Below are positions 44,920-53,224 of a stretch of DNA of 64,000 nt, piece by piece. Source of the stretch: an uncultured Bacteroidia bacterium (GTDB lineage: Bacteria; Bacteroidota; Bacteroidia; Bacteroidales; UBA932); the NCBI GenBank assembly GCA_902769525.1, contig CACXPG010000008.1:1-64000 (forward strand). The letters run 5' to 3'. The notes under the pieces were generated by a model. The model ran no database searches. It was not told where the DNA came from and saw nothing but the letters and a program-made list of their open reading frames with translations. Numbering within the stretch: position 1 is the stretch's first letter; each line of letters opens with the position of its first letter. Made by a program: the position numbers and the translations under genes.

Positions 44920-46059
44920 TTAAAGGGTTTTCTGCCACTCCCAGGCGGAGCGGAGCACGTCTTCGATAGGGGTGTCCGCCTTCCAGCCAAGTTCTCTCTC
45001 GGCTTTCCTTGGGTCAGCCCAGACCTGCTCGATGTCTCCCTGTCGTCGCGGAGCAATCTGATAAGGAAGGTTCACTCCCGTGGCTTTCATGAAGCCGTTC
45101 ACAAGTTCCAGCACGCTGAGGCCTTTGCCGGTTCCCAGGTTGTAAACGAACCAGCGGCCGGTCTTTGCCGCTTCAACATATGTCGGTTCATCGATTGTCT
45201 TGCAGCAGTTCTCGCCGGCATTATCACCGCAACCTTTATCCCCTGCTTCTTGTTTGCAGCAGTTCTCGCCGGTGCTCATATTCCCTGTAAGCTTGTCGAT
45301 GGCCTTAACGTGGGCCTTTGCAAGATCCACTACATAGATATAGTCCCTTATGCAGCTTCCGTCAGGAGTGTTGTAGTCATCGCCGAATACATTCAGATGG
45401 TCTCTGATTCCGGCGGCGGTCTGGGTTACGAACGGCACCAGATTCTGCGGAACTCCGCGTGGAAGCTCGCCGATAAGTGCAGAAGGATGAGCTCCAATCG
45501 GGTTGAAGTACCTTAAAGCGCAAACCTTCAGCTCAGGGTAGGCAATCACGCTGTCCGACAGAATCTCCTCGGCCATCTGCTTGCTCTTTCCGTAAGGCGA
45601 CAGGCTCCTTTTGAGCGGAGCGTCCTCAGCGATAGGCAGGTGATCCTTGTCCGGCTGGCCGTAAACTGTGCAGGAAGACGAGAACACGATGTTCGCCCGC
45701 TTTCCCTTTTCCCTGATCAGGGTAATCAGGTTAATAAGCGAGGTCAGGTTGTTCCTGTAGTAGTCCAGAGGCTTTTCGATACTTTCACCAACCGCCTTGT
45801 AGGCAGCAAAATGCACGGCACCTACAATGTCCGGATTCTTCTCGAAAACCTTCTTGAACGACTCAATGTCCGAGCAGTCAGCCTCTTCAAAATTCACCGG
45901 TTTTCCGATTATCTTCCCGATGCGGTCTATGACATCTCTTTCTGAATTGTAGAAGTTGTCCACTCCCACAACATCGTAGCCAGATTGTGAAAGTTCCACC
46001 CAGGTGTGCGATGCTATGTAACCCGCAGCGCCAGTCAGAAGTATCTTGCCCTTGCCCAT
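44920..46059 (-). CDS. galE: UDP-glucose 4-epimerase with a cysteine-rich insertion
   Basis: Interconverts UDP-glucose and UDP-galactose with bound NAD. The Rossmann motif GAAGYIAS (for GxxGxxG), the SSSCTVYG serine region and the catalytic Y-x3-K in SPYGKSK are intact. I start at the ATG at 46059 (379 residues); an in-frame ATG at 46098 lies upstream. Compared with the usual 340-odd residues, it has an extra stretch around residues 256-288 in which the segment GENCCK occurs twice with other cysteines between. This insert is encoded by a 54-base duplication (see repeat). Confidence 0.92.
   Translation of the reverse strand: MGKGKILLTGAAGYIASHTWVELSQSGYDVVGVDNFYNSERDVIDRIGKIIGKPVNFEEADCSDIESFKKVFEKNPDIVGAVHFAAYKAVGESIEKPLDYYRNNLTSLINLITLIREKGKRANIVFSSSCTVYGQPDKDHLPIAEDAPLKRSLSPYGKSKQMAEEILSDSVIAYPELKVCALRYFNPIGAHPSALIGELPRGVPQNLVPFVTQTAAGIRDHLNVFGDDYNTPDGSCIRDYIYVVDLAKAHVKAIDKLTGNMSTGENCCKQEAGDKGCGDNAGENCCKTIDEPTYVEAAKTGRWFVYNLGTGKGLSVLELVNGFMKATGVNLPYQIAPRRQGDIEQVWADPRKAERELGWKADTPIEDVLRSAWEWQKTL
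45200..45272. repeat. Direct repeat inside galE (19 bases, 54-base period)
   Basis: An identical 19-base word (beginning TTGCAGCAG on the plus strand) occurs at 45200-45218 and 45254-45272. The 54-base period equals 18 codons, so the reading frame of galE is kept. Both copies encode GENCCK. Confidence 0.9.
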
Positions 46060-46154
46060 AGTAATTGTTTTAGAAGAAACATTCAGGTTGCCAGACAAAC
46101 GTCCCGCCTTGCAGCAAACTGAACAGTGTGTTTCAAAAAAATTAAGTTTCTACG

Positions 46155-46162
46155 CAAATTTA
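46155..46162 (-). promoter_or_regulatory. Candidate galE -7 box (TAAATTTG, minus strand)
   Basis: On the minus strand the bases read TAAATTTG, about 95 bases before the chosen galE start. The implied leader is long. Confidence 0.4.
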
Positions 46163-46378
46163 ACCATTTCAGCCGATTTTCCCCAACCCCAAACGCAATC
46201 CTTTTCCAAAACCCGTACTTTTACATCAGAAGAAACCGTCCGCCCTGGATGAAACAAAGAAAGGCAGGAGGATGTCGGGGAGATATTCGGCGATGGTTTC
46301 TTGCAACATGCTGAGAATCAGATTATCCCCAAATAAGACATCGCTTAAAAGACTCTTATTTACGGGAGCTCTGATAGT

Positions 46379-46404
46379 CAATAACTTACAAAGCACCATC
46401 GCCT
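46379..46404. repeat. Dispersed 26-base repeat, copy 1
   Basis: Core ACTTACAAAGCACCAT, shared with copies at 47668-47693 and 55222-55247. All three are intergenic and in the same orientation. No function is known. Confidence 0.7.
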
Positions 46405-46457
46405 GATAGCATCAGACATTGACATGGAAAGATTGTAACTATTAATATTATCGAATC

Positions 46458-47555
46458 ATGAAAAAGAACATTATCCTTTCAATGGTAGGAGTAGCCGCAG
46501 GTCTGCTGGTTGCTTCTTGCTCAGCAAAGCCTGAGTGTGTTACCGCAGTTGTTGCTGGTCCAGACGGACAGCCTGCAGCAGTTGTTGTAAAGTATGCAAA
46601 GGCAGTTTCAGCCGAGAGCGTAACAGCTGACGCTTTCCAGATCGAGGGTCAGGAAATCGAGGCCGTTTTTGTAACGGACAAGGATATCACAGTAAAACCT
46701 GAGTGCAAGGGCGAAAAGCCAGAGTGCGACAAGGCTAAGGCCGAGTGCGATTCCACCAAAGCTTGCCCAGAAGCAAAGGCCGAATGCGACAAGGCAAAGG
46801 CTGAATGTGACAAAGCCGGAAAGCCTGAATGTGACAAGGCTAAGGCCGAGTGCGATTCCACCAAAGCTTGCCCAGAAGCAAAGGCCGAATGCGACAAGGC
46901 AAAGGCCGAATGCGACAAGGCAAAAGCCGAATGCGATTCCACCAAGGCCGCTTGCCCAGAGGCAAAGGCCGAATGCGACAAGGCAAAAGCTGAGTGCAAA
47001 GGCCCTAAGAGCGTAGACGGACAGTTTGTAGTTATCGTTCTTAAGAAAGCTTGCCCTGAAAAGCCAGTTTGCGACAAGGCCAATGCAGAGTGCGATTCCA
47101 CCAAGGCCGCTTGCCCAGAAGCAAAAGCAGAATGCGACAAGGCTGGAAAACCTGAGTGCGACGGTCAGCACAAGGACTGCGCTAAGGAAGGCAAAGCAGC
47201 TCACGACTGCGGAATGGATCCAAAAGAGTGCGAGGCCAACAACCACGAGTGCTGCCCAGAGGATTCTACAAAGGTTTGCCCTGAAGGAAAGACCGAGAAA
47301 CCAGCATGCCCGGAAATCGCCGTTCCTGAGATTGCTGTAAAGCAGGTTAAGGAAATCAAGGCTGCTGACGGTTCAGCTCTGAAGGCTTGGAGCAAGGCAT
47401 TCCCTGCAACCAAGGCCGTTCCTTGCTTCGGACCTAAAGGCCCTAAGCATCACCACGGCGAGGCTTGCCCAGAGGGAAAGGCTGAGTGTGACAAGGCAAA
47501 GGCTGAGTGCGATGGTCAGCACAAGGACTGCCCAAAAGCTGAACAGGCTAAATAA
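46458..47555 (+). CDS. Cysteine-rich repeat lipoprotein
   Basis: A 365-residue lipoprotein (signal ends LLVASC, C21). By my count it holds about 35 cysteines. Residues 80-185, 205-235 and 335-360 consist of seven-residue units of the type AECDKAK, mixed with DSTKACPEAK. The repeats seem to be inserted into loops of Ig-like modules: conserved-looking strands (VKYAKAVSAESVTADAF, VDGQFVVIVLKK) flank them. The DNA encoding them is itself repetitive. Lysine, acid and cysteine spacing suggests metal binding or a disulfide mesh, but this is inference; no known family is recognised. Confidence 0.82.
   Translation: MKKNIILSMVGVAAGLLVASCSAKPECVTAVVAGPDGQPAAVVVKYAKAVSAESVTADAFQIEGQEIEAVFVTDKDITVKPECKGEKPECDKAKAECDSTKACPEAKAECDKAKAECDKAGKPECDKAKAECDSTKACPEAKAECDKAKAECDKAKAECDSTKAACPEAKAECDKAKAECKGPKSVDGQFVVIVLKKACPEKPVCDKANAECDSTKAACPEAKAECDKAGKPECDGQHKDCAKEGKAAHDCGMDPKECEANNHECCPEDSTKVCPEGKTEKPACPEIAVPEIAVKQVKEIKAADGSALKAWSKAFPATKAVPCFGPKGPKHHHGEACPEGKAECDKAKAECDGQHKDCPKAEQAK
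46728..46990. repeat. Tandem coding repeats of the cysteine-rich gene
   Basis: Nearly identical blocks recur with a period of 105 bases (35 codons; starts at 46728 and 46833), built from 21-base units encoding AECDKAK. Such DNA can expand or contract by slippage without breaking the frame. Confidence 0.85.
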
Positions 47556-47617
47556 TCTCAGCGATGTGGGGACCGGGCTATGGTCCCTCGTAAGTAACTG
47601 AGCATCAGCTAATCGCT

Positions 47618-47651
47618 AAAAGCACCCCACGAAAACGGCGGGGTGCTTTTT
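47618..47651. terminator. Bidirectional intrinsic terminator
   Basis: AAAAGCACCCC (47618-47628) pairs with GGGGTGCTTTT (47640-47650). The A and T runs on both sides suit the convergent genes around it. Confidence 0.85.
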
Positions 47652-47667
47652 GTATGTCGTTGAGAGA

Positions 47668-47693
47668 CAGTAACTTGCAAAGTACCATAGCTC
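47668..47693. repeat. Dispersed 26-base repeat, copy 2
   Basis: Core ACTTGCAAAGTACCAT, differing from copy 1 at two core positions. It lies between the terminator and the stop codon of the radical SAM gene. Confidence 0.65.
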
Positions 47694-47696
47694 CTT

Positions 47697-49025
47697 CTAA
47701 CATCCGCCGGTGCGGTGATAGTGGCAGCTGAGAGGGTTGTCAAGGTCTGAGAGCGATATGCTGCCGTCTGGTCTGGAATGCCAGTTGTGCATTCCTCCGC
47801 CAAGGCAGTTCTTGAACTGTTTGCAGCCGGCACAAATGCCTTTTCGGGCCCAGTCTCGGTTACGGAATGCCTGGAACTTGTTCTCCCAGACTTCAAACAG
47901 GTTGTCTGTGTAGATATTGCCCTGGGAGAAGACGTCGCGGTCTATGTTAGGGCAGGCGCATATTCTTCCGTCTATCAGAACGGATGCTATGTTGATTCCT
48001 GCATGGCAGAAATGCCTTACGGGGCGGACTTTCTCTTCGTATTTTCCCAGATAACCCTCACAGCTGAAGGACACTTCCATCTCCTGCTCCGGGTGAGCGG
48101 CTATGTTGGCTGCGGCTGTGTTGGAAGTGGTTATGTCAGATGCGGCTGTGTTGGCTGCGGCTGTGTTGGAAGTGGTTATGTCCGAGGCGGCTGTGTTGGC
48201 TGCGGCTGTGTTGGATGTTGTTGTGGGGTGTGGCTTGGAGGACTGGCGTTTTTCGGCGATGAAATCCATAAGGCGGACCATCTCCTCGTTTGTCAGATGC
48301 ATCTGGGGATCGTCTTTGGCCCTGCCTATCGGTATGATGGTGAAAAGTCTCCATTTCCTTACACCCAGAGACTTCAGCTTCTGGTAGATTTCTTCCATCT
48401 GGCTTATGCTGCGGCGGTTGATGCAGCTTACAACGTCAAGGTCCAGAGTTCTTTCCTTTGCGGCAATCTCTATGGCTTTGATCGTGTGCTCGTAACTGTT
48501 GGGATTGCCCCTCATCCAGTTATGGTTTTCTCCTATTCCGTCAAGGCTGAACGTTATGGCCTTGAGGCCGGCTGCCATGAGTTTGCGGTGCATTTGTTCC
48601 GTGTAGAAGAAACCGTTGGAGACCATGCTCCAGTAGTATCCTCTCTTGGCTATCTCTTTGCCGACCTGTTCTATGTCAGGCCTGAGAAGAGGCTCTCCGC
48701 CGGTCAGGACAACTATCAGGCGGTCTATATTGTCTTTGCGGGAGGGGCTGTTGGTGCGGGAATCAGACTCGTCGAGTTTAACTGAGGAAGCCCTGGATGC
48801 CGTACTTTTTGGAGAGGTGTTTTGCCAGAAAGGATTAGGTATGGTGTCCAGCGCCTTCAGGAAATCTTCCAGAGGCATGTCCTGGTCTTTGGCGGACGTA
48901 AAACAATCGCTCCCGCAATGTCTGCAGGAGAGATTACATCGCTGAGTACATTCCCAGAAAAGGTAATTCAGCTCGTGAACTTTGGTTTCGAGCCTACGGA
49001 ATTGCCTGAAGAGAAAGGGGTTCAT
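47697..49025 (-). CDS. Radical SAM/SPASM enzyme of the rSAM/lipoprotein pair
   Basis: The radical SAM cluster motif is C30-x3-C34-x2-C37, with the SAM-binding GGEPLLRPD segment, and the C-terminal SPASM region shows the expected cysteines (CPNID, CAGCKQFKNC). This is the enzyme half of the Bacteroidetes radical SAM/lipoprotein system; it overlaps its partner lipoprotein gene by four bases. Two low-complexity inserts are present: a serine-rich one near residues 70-100 and a T, A, N-rich tandem repeat near 263-308. It probably modifies the small lipoprotein or a related peptide. Length 442. Confidence 0.9.
   Translation of the reverse strand: MNPFLFRQFRRLETKVHELNYLFWECTQRCNLSCRHCGSDCFTSAKDQDMPLEDFLKALDTIPNPFWQNTSPKSTASRASSVKLDESDSRTNSPSRKDNIDRLIVVLTGGEPLLRPDIEQVGKEIAKRGYYWSMVSNGFFYTEQMHRKLMAAGLKAITFSLDGIGENHNWMRGNPNSYEHTIKAIEIAAKERTLDLDVVSCINRRSISQMEEIYQKLKSLGVRKWRLFTIIPIGRAKDDPQMHLTNEEMVRLMDFIAEKRQSSKPHPTTTSNTAAANTAASDITTSNTAAANTAASDITTSNTAAANIAAHPEQEMEVSFSCEGYLGKYEEKVRPVRHFCHAGINIASVLIDGRICACPNIDRDVFSQGNIYTDNLFEVWENKFQAFRNRDWARKGICAGCKQFKNCLGGGMHNWHSRPDGSISLSDLDNPLSCHYHRTGGC
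48101..48220. repeat. 45-base tandem repeat inside the radical SAM gene
   Basis: Nearly three copies of a 45-base unit start at 48101, 48146 and 48191. Each encodes 15 residues of the type NTAAANTAASDITTS, so copy-number change keeps the frame. Confidence 0.9.
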
Positions 49026-49249
49026 TCTCCTTTGTTCTCTTCTTCTTCGGTGACTGCAGTTTCAGTTTTCTGGGCATCATCCTGAACTACAGCGTTATCC
49101 TGCTCAGGTGCCTCTGAAACAATTTCTTCTCCTTCAACAGGCTGGTCCATCTTGTAGCCCTGAGGAGTGCCATAGCAAGCCGTGAAAACGAAAAGAGCGG
49201 TCGTAAGCGAGCATCCTTTTAGGAGATTTCTTAGCCATCTGTATTTCAT
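49022..49249 (-). CDS. Radical SAM-associated lipoprotein
   Basis: A 75-residue lipoprotein: signal with lipobox ending FTAC, then the CYGTPQ start typical of this partner family, then an acidic tail (many E, D, Q). It is translated first in the operon, and its stop overlaps the radical SAM start as ATGA. It is the likely substrate or anchor of the enzyme. The small size and lack of a fold motif are characteristic of the group. Confidence 0.85.
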   Translation of the reverse strand: MKYRWLRNLLKGCSLTTALFVFTACYGTPQGYKMDQPVEGEEIVSEAPEQDNAVVQDDAQKTETAVTEEEENKGE

Positions 49250-49280
49250 AGCCGTTGTGTTTAAGGATTATTATCGTTAT

Positions 49281-49288
49281 CAAAGATA
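49281..49288 (-). promoter_or_regulatory. Candidate -7 box of the rSAM/lipoprotein operon (TATCTTTG)
   Basis: On the minus strand the bases read TATCTTTG, 31 bases before the lipoprotein ATG. Confidence 0.55.
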
Positions 49289-49330
49289 ATAAGATTTTTT
49301 GGGAAATGGAAGCAGCAAGAAGAATCTTGT

Positions 49331-49338
49331 TAACTTTG
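49331..49338 (+). promoter_or_regulatory. Candidate -7 box (TAACTTTG)
   Basis: TAACTTTG lies 31 bases before the ATG of the AI-2E family gene, back to back with the rSAM operon promoter. Confidence 0.55.
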
Positions 49339-49369
49339 CAAGGTATAATTAACGTTACCGGAAATTGTT

Positions 49370-50566
49370 ATGGGCATACAGAGCAGCTGGAACAAGACAA
49401 TAACGTTTGACCGTTTCATAAAGGGGTGTATCATCGTCGTTTTGGTAGTCGGCATAATATTGCTGCTGAAGCGGCTTAGCAGTGTTCTTCTGCCGTTTTT
49501 CATCGGCTGGCTGCTTGCTTATCTGATGAATCCGCTGGTGAATTTCTTCCAGAAGAGATGCCGTTTCAAGTACAGGATACTGGGAATCCTGGCGGCTTTT
49601 GTCGTTGTGGGCGGTGTACTGTACGGTGCATTCCTGCTGATATTTCCTCCTATGTGGCAGGAGATTCTCAAGGTCAAGGATATGCTCGTTGCCTACCTGA
49701 TGAACAACTACCAGTCGGGCGGGTTTGCGGCTATGGTGCACGACTTTCTGGCCGAGATACTGAGCGTGGACAAGCTCAAGAACGTGTTCACGATAGACGG
49801 TCTGGTGAATGTCCTCAAGGAGTCTATGCCGAGAATCTGGGAGTTCTTGACGGGGTCGTTCCGGGCCTTCTCGGGCATAGTGACCATTGCAATGGTTCTG
49901 CTGTACACACTGTTTATACTCATCGATTACGAGAGACTGTCATCCGGCTTCCGCAACCTTCTTCCTGAGAGAGTCAGAAGGCCGTTCACCCAGCTGATGA
50001 ACGACCTGGAGTCCGGTATGAACAAGTACTTCAAGGGCCAGGCCCTGATAGCGCTTTCCGTAGGCATTTTATTCAGCATAGGATTTCTGATCATCGATTT
50101 TCCGATGGCCGTCGCCCTGGGTCTTTTCATAGGACTTCTGAATATGGTTCCTTACCTTCAGCTGGTAGGCTTCATTCCTACAATTGCCCTGGCAGCCGTA
50201 AAGGCCGCAAACACTGGCGAGAGCTTCTGGCTGATAATGCTCGGGGCGCTGGCTGTGTTCGCCGTGGTCCAGACTATTCAGGACGTGATACTCACTCCGA
50301 AGATTATGGGCAAGGTAAGTGGCTTGAACTCCGCCATCATACTTCTCTCGCTCTCCATCTGGGGCAGTCTTCTGGGCATTTTGGGAATGATAATAGCCAT
50401 TCCGCTGACAACGCTTCTTATCACTTATTATCAGCGATATGTGGTAAAAATTCCGAACAATCCTACAGCCCAGGCAGGACCACCGTCCTACACTCCTGAC
50501 AGGGAGGAACCTCTGGATTCGCAGAATCTGGATGATGATGACTCGTCACCGATGGACGCCCGTTAA
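49370..50566 (+). CDS. AI-2E family transporter (PerM/YdiK-like)
   Basis: A 398-residue inner-membrane protein of the AI-2E exporter superfamily, with about eight hydrophobic segments. The conserved opening VLLPFFIGWLLAYLMNPLV and the late GLLNMVPYLQLVGFIPT and VSGLNSAIILLSLSIWGSLLG segments (the latter continuous 310-331) are seen. A short hydrophilic tail ends the protein. Members export quorum signals or act as sodium/proton antiporters; the substrate here is unknown. Confidence 0.9.
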   Translation: MGIQSSWNKTITFDRFIKGCIIVVLVVGIILLLKRLSSVLLPFFIGWLLAYLMNPLVNFFQKRCRFKYRILGILAAFVVVGGVLYGAFLLIFPPMWQEILKVKDMLVAYLMNNYQSGGFAAMVHDFLAEILSVDKLKNVFTIDGLVNVLKESMPRIWEFLTGSFRAFSGIVTIAMVLLYTLFILIDYERLSSGFRNLLPERVRRPFTQLMNDLESGMNKYFKGQALIALSVGILFSIGFLIIDFPMAVALGLFIGLLNMVPYLQLVGFIPTIALAAVKAANTGESFWLIMLGALAVFAVVQTIQDVILTPKIMGKVSGLNSAIILLSLSIWGSLLGILGMIIAIPLTTLLITYYQRYVVKIPNNPTAQAGPPSYTPDREEPLDSQNLDDDDSSPMDAR

Positions 50567-50607
50567 TCCAGGGCACTTTGTCAGAATTTTTTCTTATATT
50601 GCATACT

Positions 50608-50680
50608 GAAACGGACCAAGCCGGTCTTACTTCAATCTGAGAGCCCTCGGGTTCATTTACAGACCGGCAATTTCCGTTTC
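50608..50680 (+). promoter_or_regulatory. Long structured leader hairpin of the RING/TerD-like gene
   Basis: Two perfect 8-bp stems are stacked: GAAACGGA (50608-50615) with TCCGTTTC (50673-50680), then, past a four-by-four internal loop, GCCGGTCT (50620-50627) with AGACCGGC (50661-50668). A small inner hairpin sits in the loop. It ends nine bases before the ATG. A weak -7 box (TATATTGC, 50595-50602) would start transcription at about the first stem base. Confidence 0.65.
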
Positions 50681-50689
50681 TATTTTGCT

Positions 50690-53143
50690 ATGAACGACAA
50701 TACAATCCGGCCGGATTCTCTGGCCTTTTCATCTGAGGAGAGGAAATCCCTCCTGACTGCTTCTCTGCGATATAAGGCTCTGTTTGTTGATGTTGACCGT
50801 AAAGATCTGCCATCGGCACCGGGAATAACCCCGGAAGTGTCGGCATTTCTGCTCTGTCTTTCCGGCAAAGGCTATGTAGTTGAAGAAGATCTTCTGAAGG
50901 CATTGTCTATGACTGGTTCCACTCCATTCATCCTGGAAGAAATCACTCAGGTGATAGACAAGGCTCTGGGCGTGGGACTGAACTGGGCCCCGCTGGTCAA
51001 GGGCTGGAACATCCCTACAGGAGAATCCTTCATAGACCATTACATAACTCTCTTCGCAAACTACTACCGCGAACTCTCTCACGGCAAAGTTCCCCAGGGA
51101 CCGCTGGATGTTCCGCTGCAAGACCCGGCAGAAAAGAAGGAATCTCAGAAAGAAACTTTTATGGGGATGACTGGAACCATTCTTCCTTGCGGGCATTTCA
51201 TCCCTGACGGAACCTTCCCGCTGGAAAGATACAACGGCTGTCCGTTTTGCGGCACCCCGTTTGAAACATCGGAGAACATTTTCAAGGGCCAGGGCCGTAA
51301 GAAGAAATCGCTGAGGCTGATGACAAAGAAAGATATGGAGGCCCTGAGGGATTCTCTCATGGCTTCTTCAGTACCTCTCGATGCCACCCAGATTGAGAGC
51401 CTGAAGACCCTGATAAACGTTTTGGGGACTGGCGACACTTCTGTTATCGCGATGAAGGAGACGGCAATGGTGGTTGTTGACGCGTTGCTTGAAAAGTCAA
51501 AGTCTCTCGATGGCAAGGAGGAAAAGGATACTTTTCTGACAAAGACCGGACGCCTGTTTTCTTCTCCGGCAGACATTCTCCGCTTCCTTTGGTTCAAGAA
51601 GACGGGCAGGCTTCAGGTAATTGAGCCTAAGACTCTTGTAATGCACGCCGGAAAGCTCTCTTCTCACATGGTTCCCGAGCAGGACAAAAGCTCAAGCGCC
51701 GCGATGCAGAAGAAGCAGGATCTCAAGCTCAAATACGACAGGCGGATGTGCCGGGCTATAGCTCTCTGGCTAAACGGCCTTGACATGGACGCTGAGGCGG
51801 CCTGCGAGATAATGCATCCAAAGCGGGGAATGTGGGTGAGGATGATCCGTGCCTTAAGGCTCGGCGAATACTCCCGCAAGCCGGGTTTTGAAAGGCTTGC
51901 AAAACTGCTGGACGTGTTCTACAAAAACGATTATTCCGTATGGAAGGGAGAGCTTGACAGATGCCTTGGCATAAACTGCGGATGCGTAGACTACGGCCGC
52001 GCCCTTGAGCTTCTGAAACAGAGGCCGGGTTCGTTTGCAAGGAGCCTGTTTGCCGTAATGCTGAGAATGGGGCCAAAACCTGCCCTGGACGCCTTCCGCC
52101 AGATTATGGACAAGGTTCCAAGGAGGCTGATCCTATCTCTGGGCAACGCCGCCGAGCTTTTCTTTGACTCCCGCGCCATCCGTATAGCCCGTCCGCTGAC
52201 TGGAGTCACCAAGACGATCCCTTACAACAAGAAGCTGGACAATTATACTCCCGAGCAGAGAGAAAGCATGACAAAGGCCGTAAACGACCTCTATAAGGAG
52301 ACCATGCTCAATCACTTCAGCAAGGACACTTCTGCAAAAGGGAAAAAGATGTTCATCGATCCGGCCCTGTTTGACATTCCTGTCAGCATCGGTGACCGTT
52401 CTTCCACCATTCAGGACACCTCCGCCGCCCTTCAGGGCACCCGCTTCAAGGTAGAGGGAGACTCTGTCCGCCTGTTCATGCAGTGGGGCAAAGGCCTTCC
52501 GGCCCAGCATCTGGACATGGACCTGAGCGCCGCCGTCTGCTACCAGGACGGACGCAAGGAATACTGCGCATACTTCAACCTCACCCTTCCAGGCGCCAGA
52601 CACTCGGGCGACATCCGCAACATTCCGGACAAGAAGGGCACAGCCGAGTATGTGGAGCTAAACATCCCTGAGCTGCAGACCTCCGGAGCCAAGTACGTGC
52701 TCTTCTCCTGCAACGCATACTCTGAAGGCTCGATTTCCCCGAACCTTATGGTCGGCTGGATGGACTCCGCCAATCCAATGAAGATTTCAGACAAGACAGG
52801 CGTAGCCTACGACCCTTCAACAGTTCAGCACATCGTGAGGATATCGGAGAGCAACCTCTCCAAGGGCTTGATTTTCGGACTTCTGGATATAGAACAGAGA
52901 GAAATCACCTGGCTCGAGATGTCTTTCAACGCCCAGTTGGTGGCCCAGCTGAACGCAGAAGCCGTGGAGGCTCTTCTGAAGCGTCTGAAGAACAAACTTT
53001 CAGTAGGGGAACTGCTCCAGCTCAAGGCCCAGGCACAGCAATGCGTCCTGACCTCATCTCCAGACGAAGCAGATAAAGACCTGTGCTACACCTACCAGTG
53101 GGCTCTTGATGCCGCTGCCGTGAGCAAACTCCTTTTCCAGTAA
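50690..53143 (+). CDS. RING-like and TerD-like domain protein (MXAN_6230/SCO0854-like)
   Basis: An 817-residue cytoplasmic protein. Near residues 155-190 a RING-like half-site reads ILPCGHFIPDG then NGCPFCGTPFE. The middle is a long helical region (about 200-620). The C-terminal part looks like a TerD-type domain: HLDMDLSAAVCY, LPGARHSGDIRN and the closing strands near 735-775. This matches the RING-containing MXAN_6230/SCO0854 family linked to tellurite-type stress systems, more common in actinobacteria and myxobacteria. I recognise this by domain pattern only. No other ter genes are nearby. Confidence 0.75.
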   Translation: MNDNTIRPDSLAFSSEERKSLLTASLRYKALFVDVDRKDLPSAPGITPEVSAFLLCLSGKGYVVEEDLLKALSMTGSTPFILEEITQVIDKALGVGLNWAPLVKGWNIPTGESFIDHYITLFANYYRELSHGKVPQGPLDVPLQDPAEKKESQKETFMGMTGTILPCGHFIPDGTFPLERYNGCPFCGTPFETSENIFKGQGRKKKSLRLMTKKDMEALRDSLMASSVPLDATQIESLKTLINVLGTGDTSVIAMKETAMVVVDALLEKSKSLDGKEEKDTFLTKTGRLFSSPADILRFLWFKKTGRLQVIEPKTLVMHAGKLSSHMVPEQDKSSSAAMQKKQDLKLKYDRRMCRAIALWLNGLDMDAEAACEIMHPKRGMWVRMIRALRLGEYSRKPGFERLAKLLDVFYKNDYSVWKGELDRCLGINCGCVDYGRALELLKQRPGSFARSLFAVMLRMGPKPALDAFRQIMDKVPRRLILSLGNAAELFFDSRAIRIARPLTGVTKTIPYNKKLDNYTPEQRESMTKAVNDLYKETMLNHFSKDTSAKGKKMFIDPALFDIPVSIGDRSSTIQDTSAALQGTRFKVEGDSVRLFMQWGKGLPAQHLDMDLSAAVCYQDGRKEYCAYFNLTLPGARHSGDIRNIPDKKGTAEYVELNIPELQTSGAKYVLFSCNAYSEGSISPNLMVGWMDSANPMKISDKTGVAYDPSTVQHIVRISESNLSKGLIFGLLDIEQREITWLEMSFNAQLVAQLNAEAVEALLKRLKNKLSVGELLQLKAQAQQCVLTSSPDEADKDLCYTYQWALDAAAVSKLLFQ

Positions 53144-53224
53144 CCTCTCAAGGAACTGCCATCACAAACCGAACCCGACAACCGAAAACAAATAACATAA
53201 GACAACACTCAAAGACTTACAATT

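Larger units (their letters stand above)
46060..46457. other. Intergenic region between galE and the cysteine-rich lipoprotein gene
   Basis: No protein-coding gene or tRNA is evident in these 398 bases. It holds the galE promoter candidate, a perfect 8-bp inverted repeat (AAATAAGA at 46331 with TCTTATTT at 46354) and one copy of a dispersed 26-base repeat at 46379-46404. Confidence 0.6.

Noticed and set aside
46046-46314. Short open frames upstream of the cysteine-rich gene
   Set aside because: They overlap the galE start and promoter region and have no signal, motif or plausible start context.
46728-47540. CRISPR-like array suggested by regular direct repeats
   Set aside because: The repeats are in frame within one coding sequence, the spacers are not unique, and no cas gene is present.
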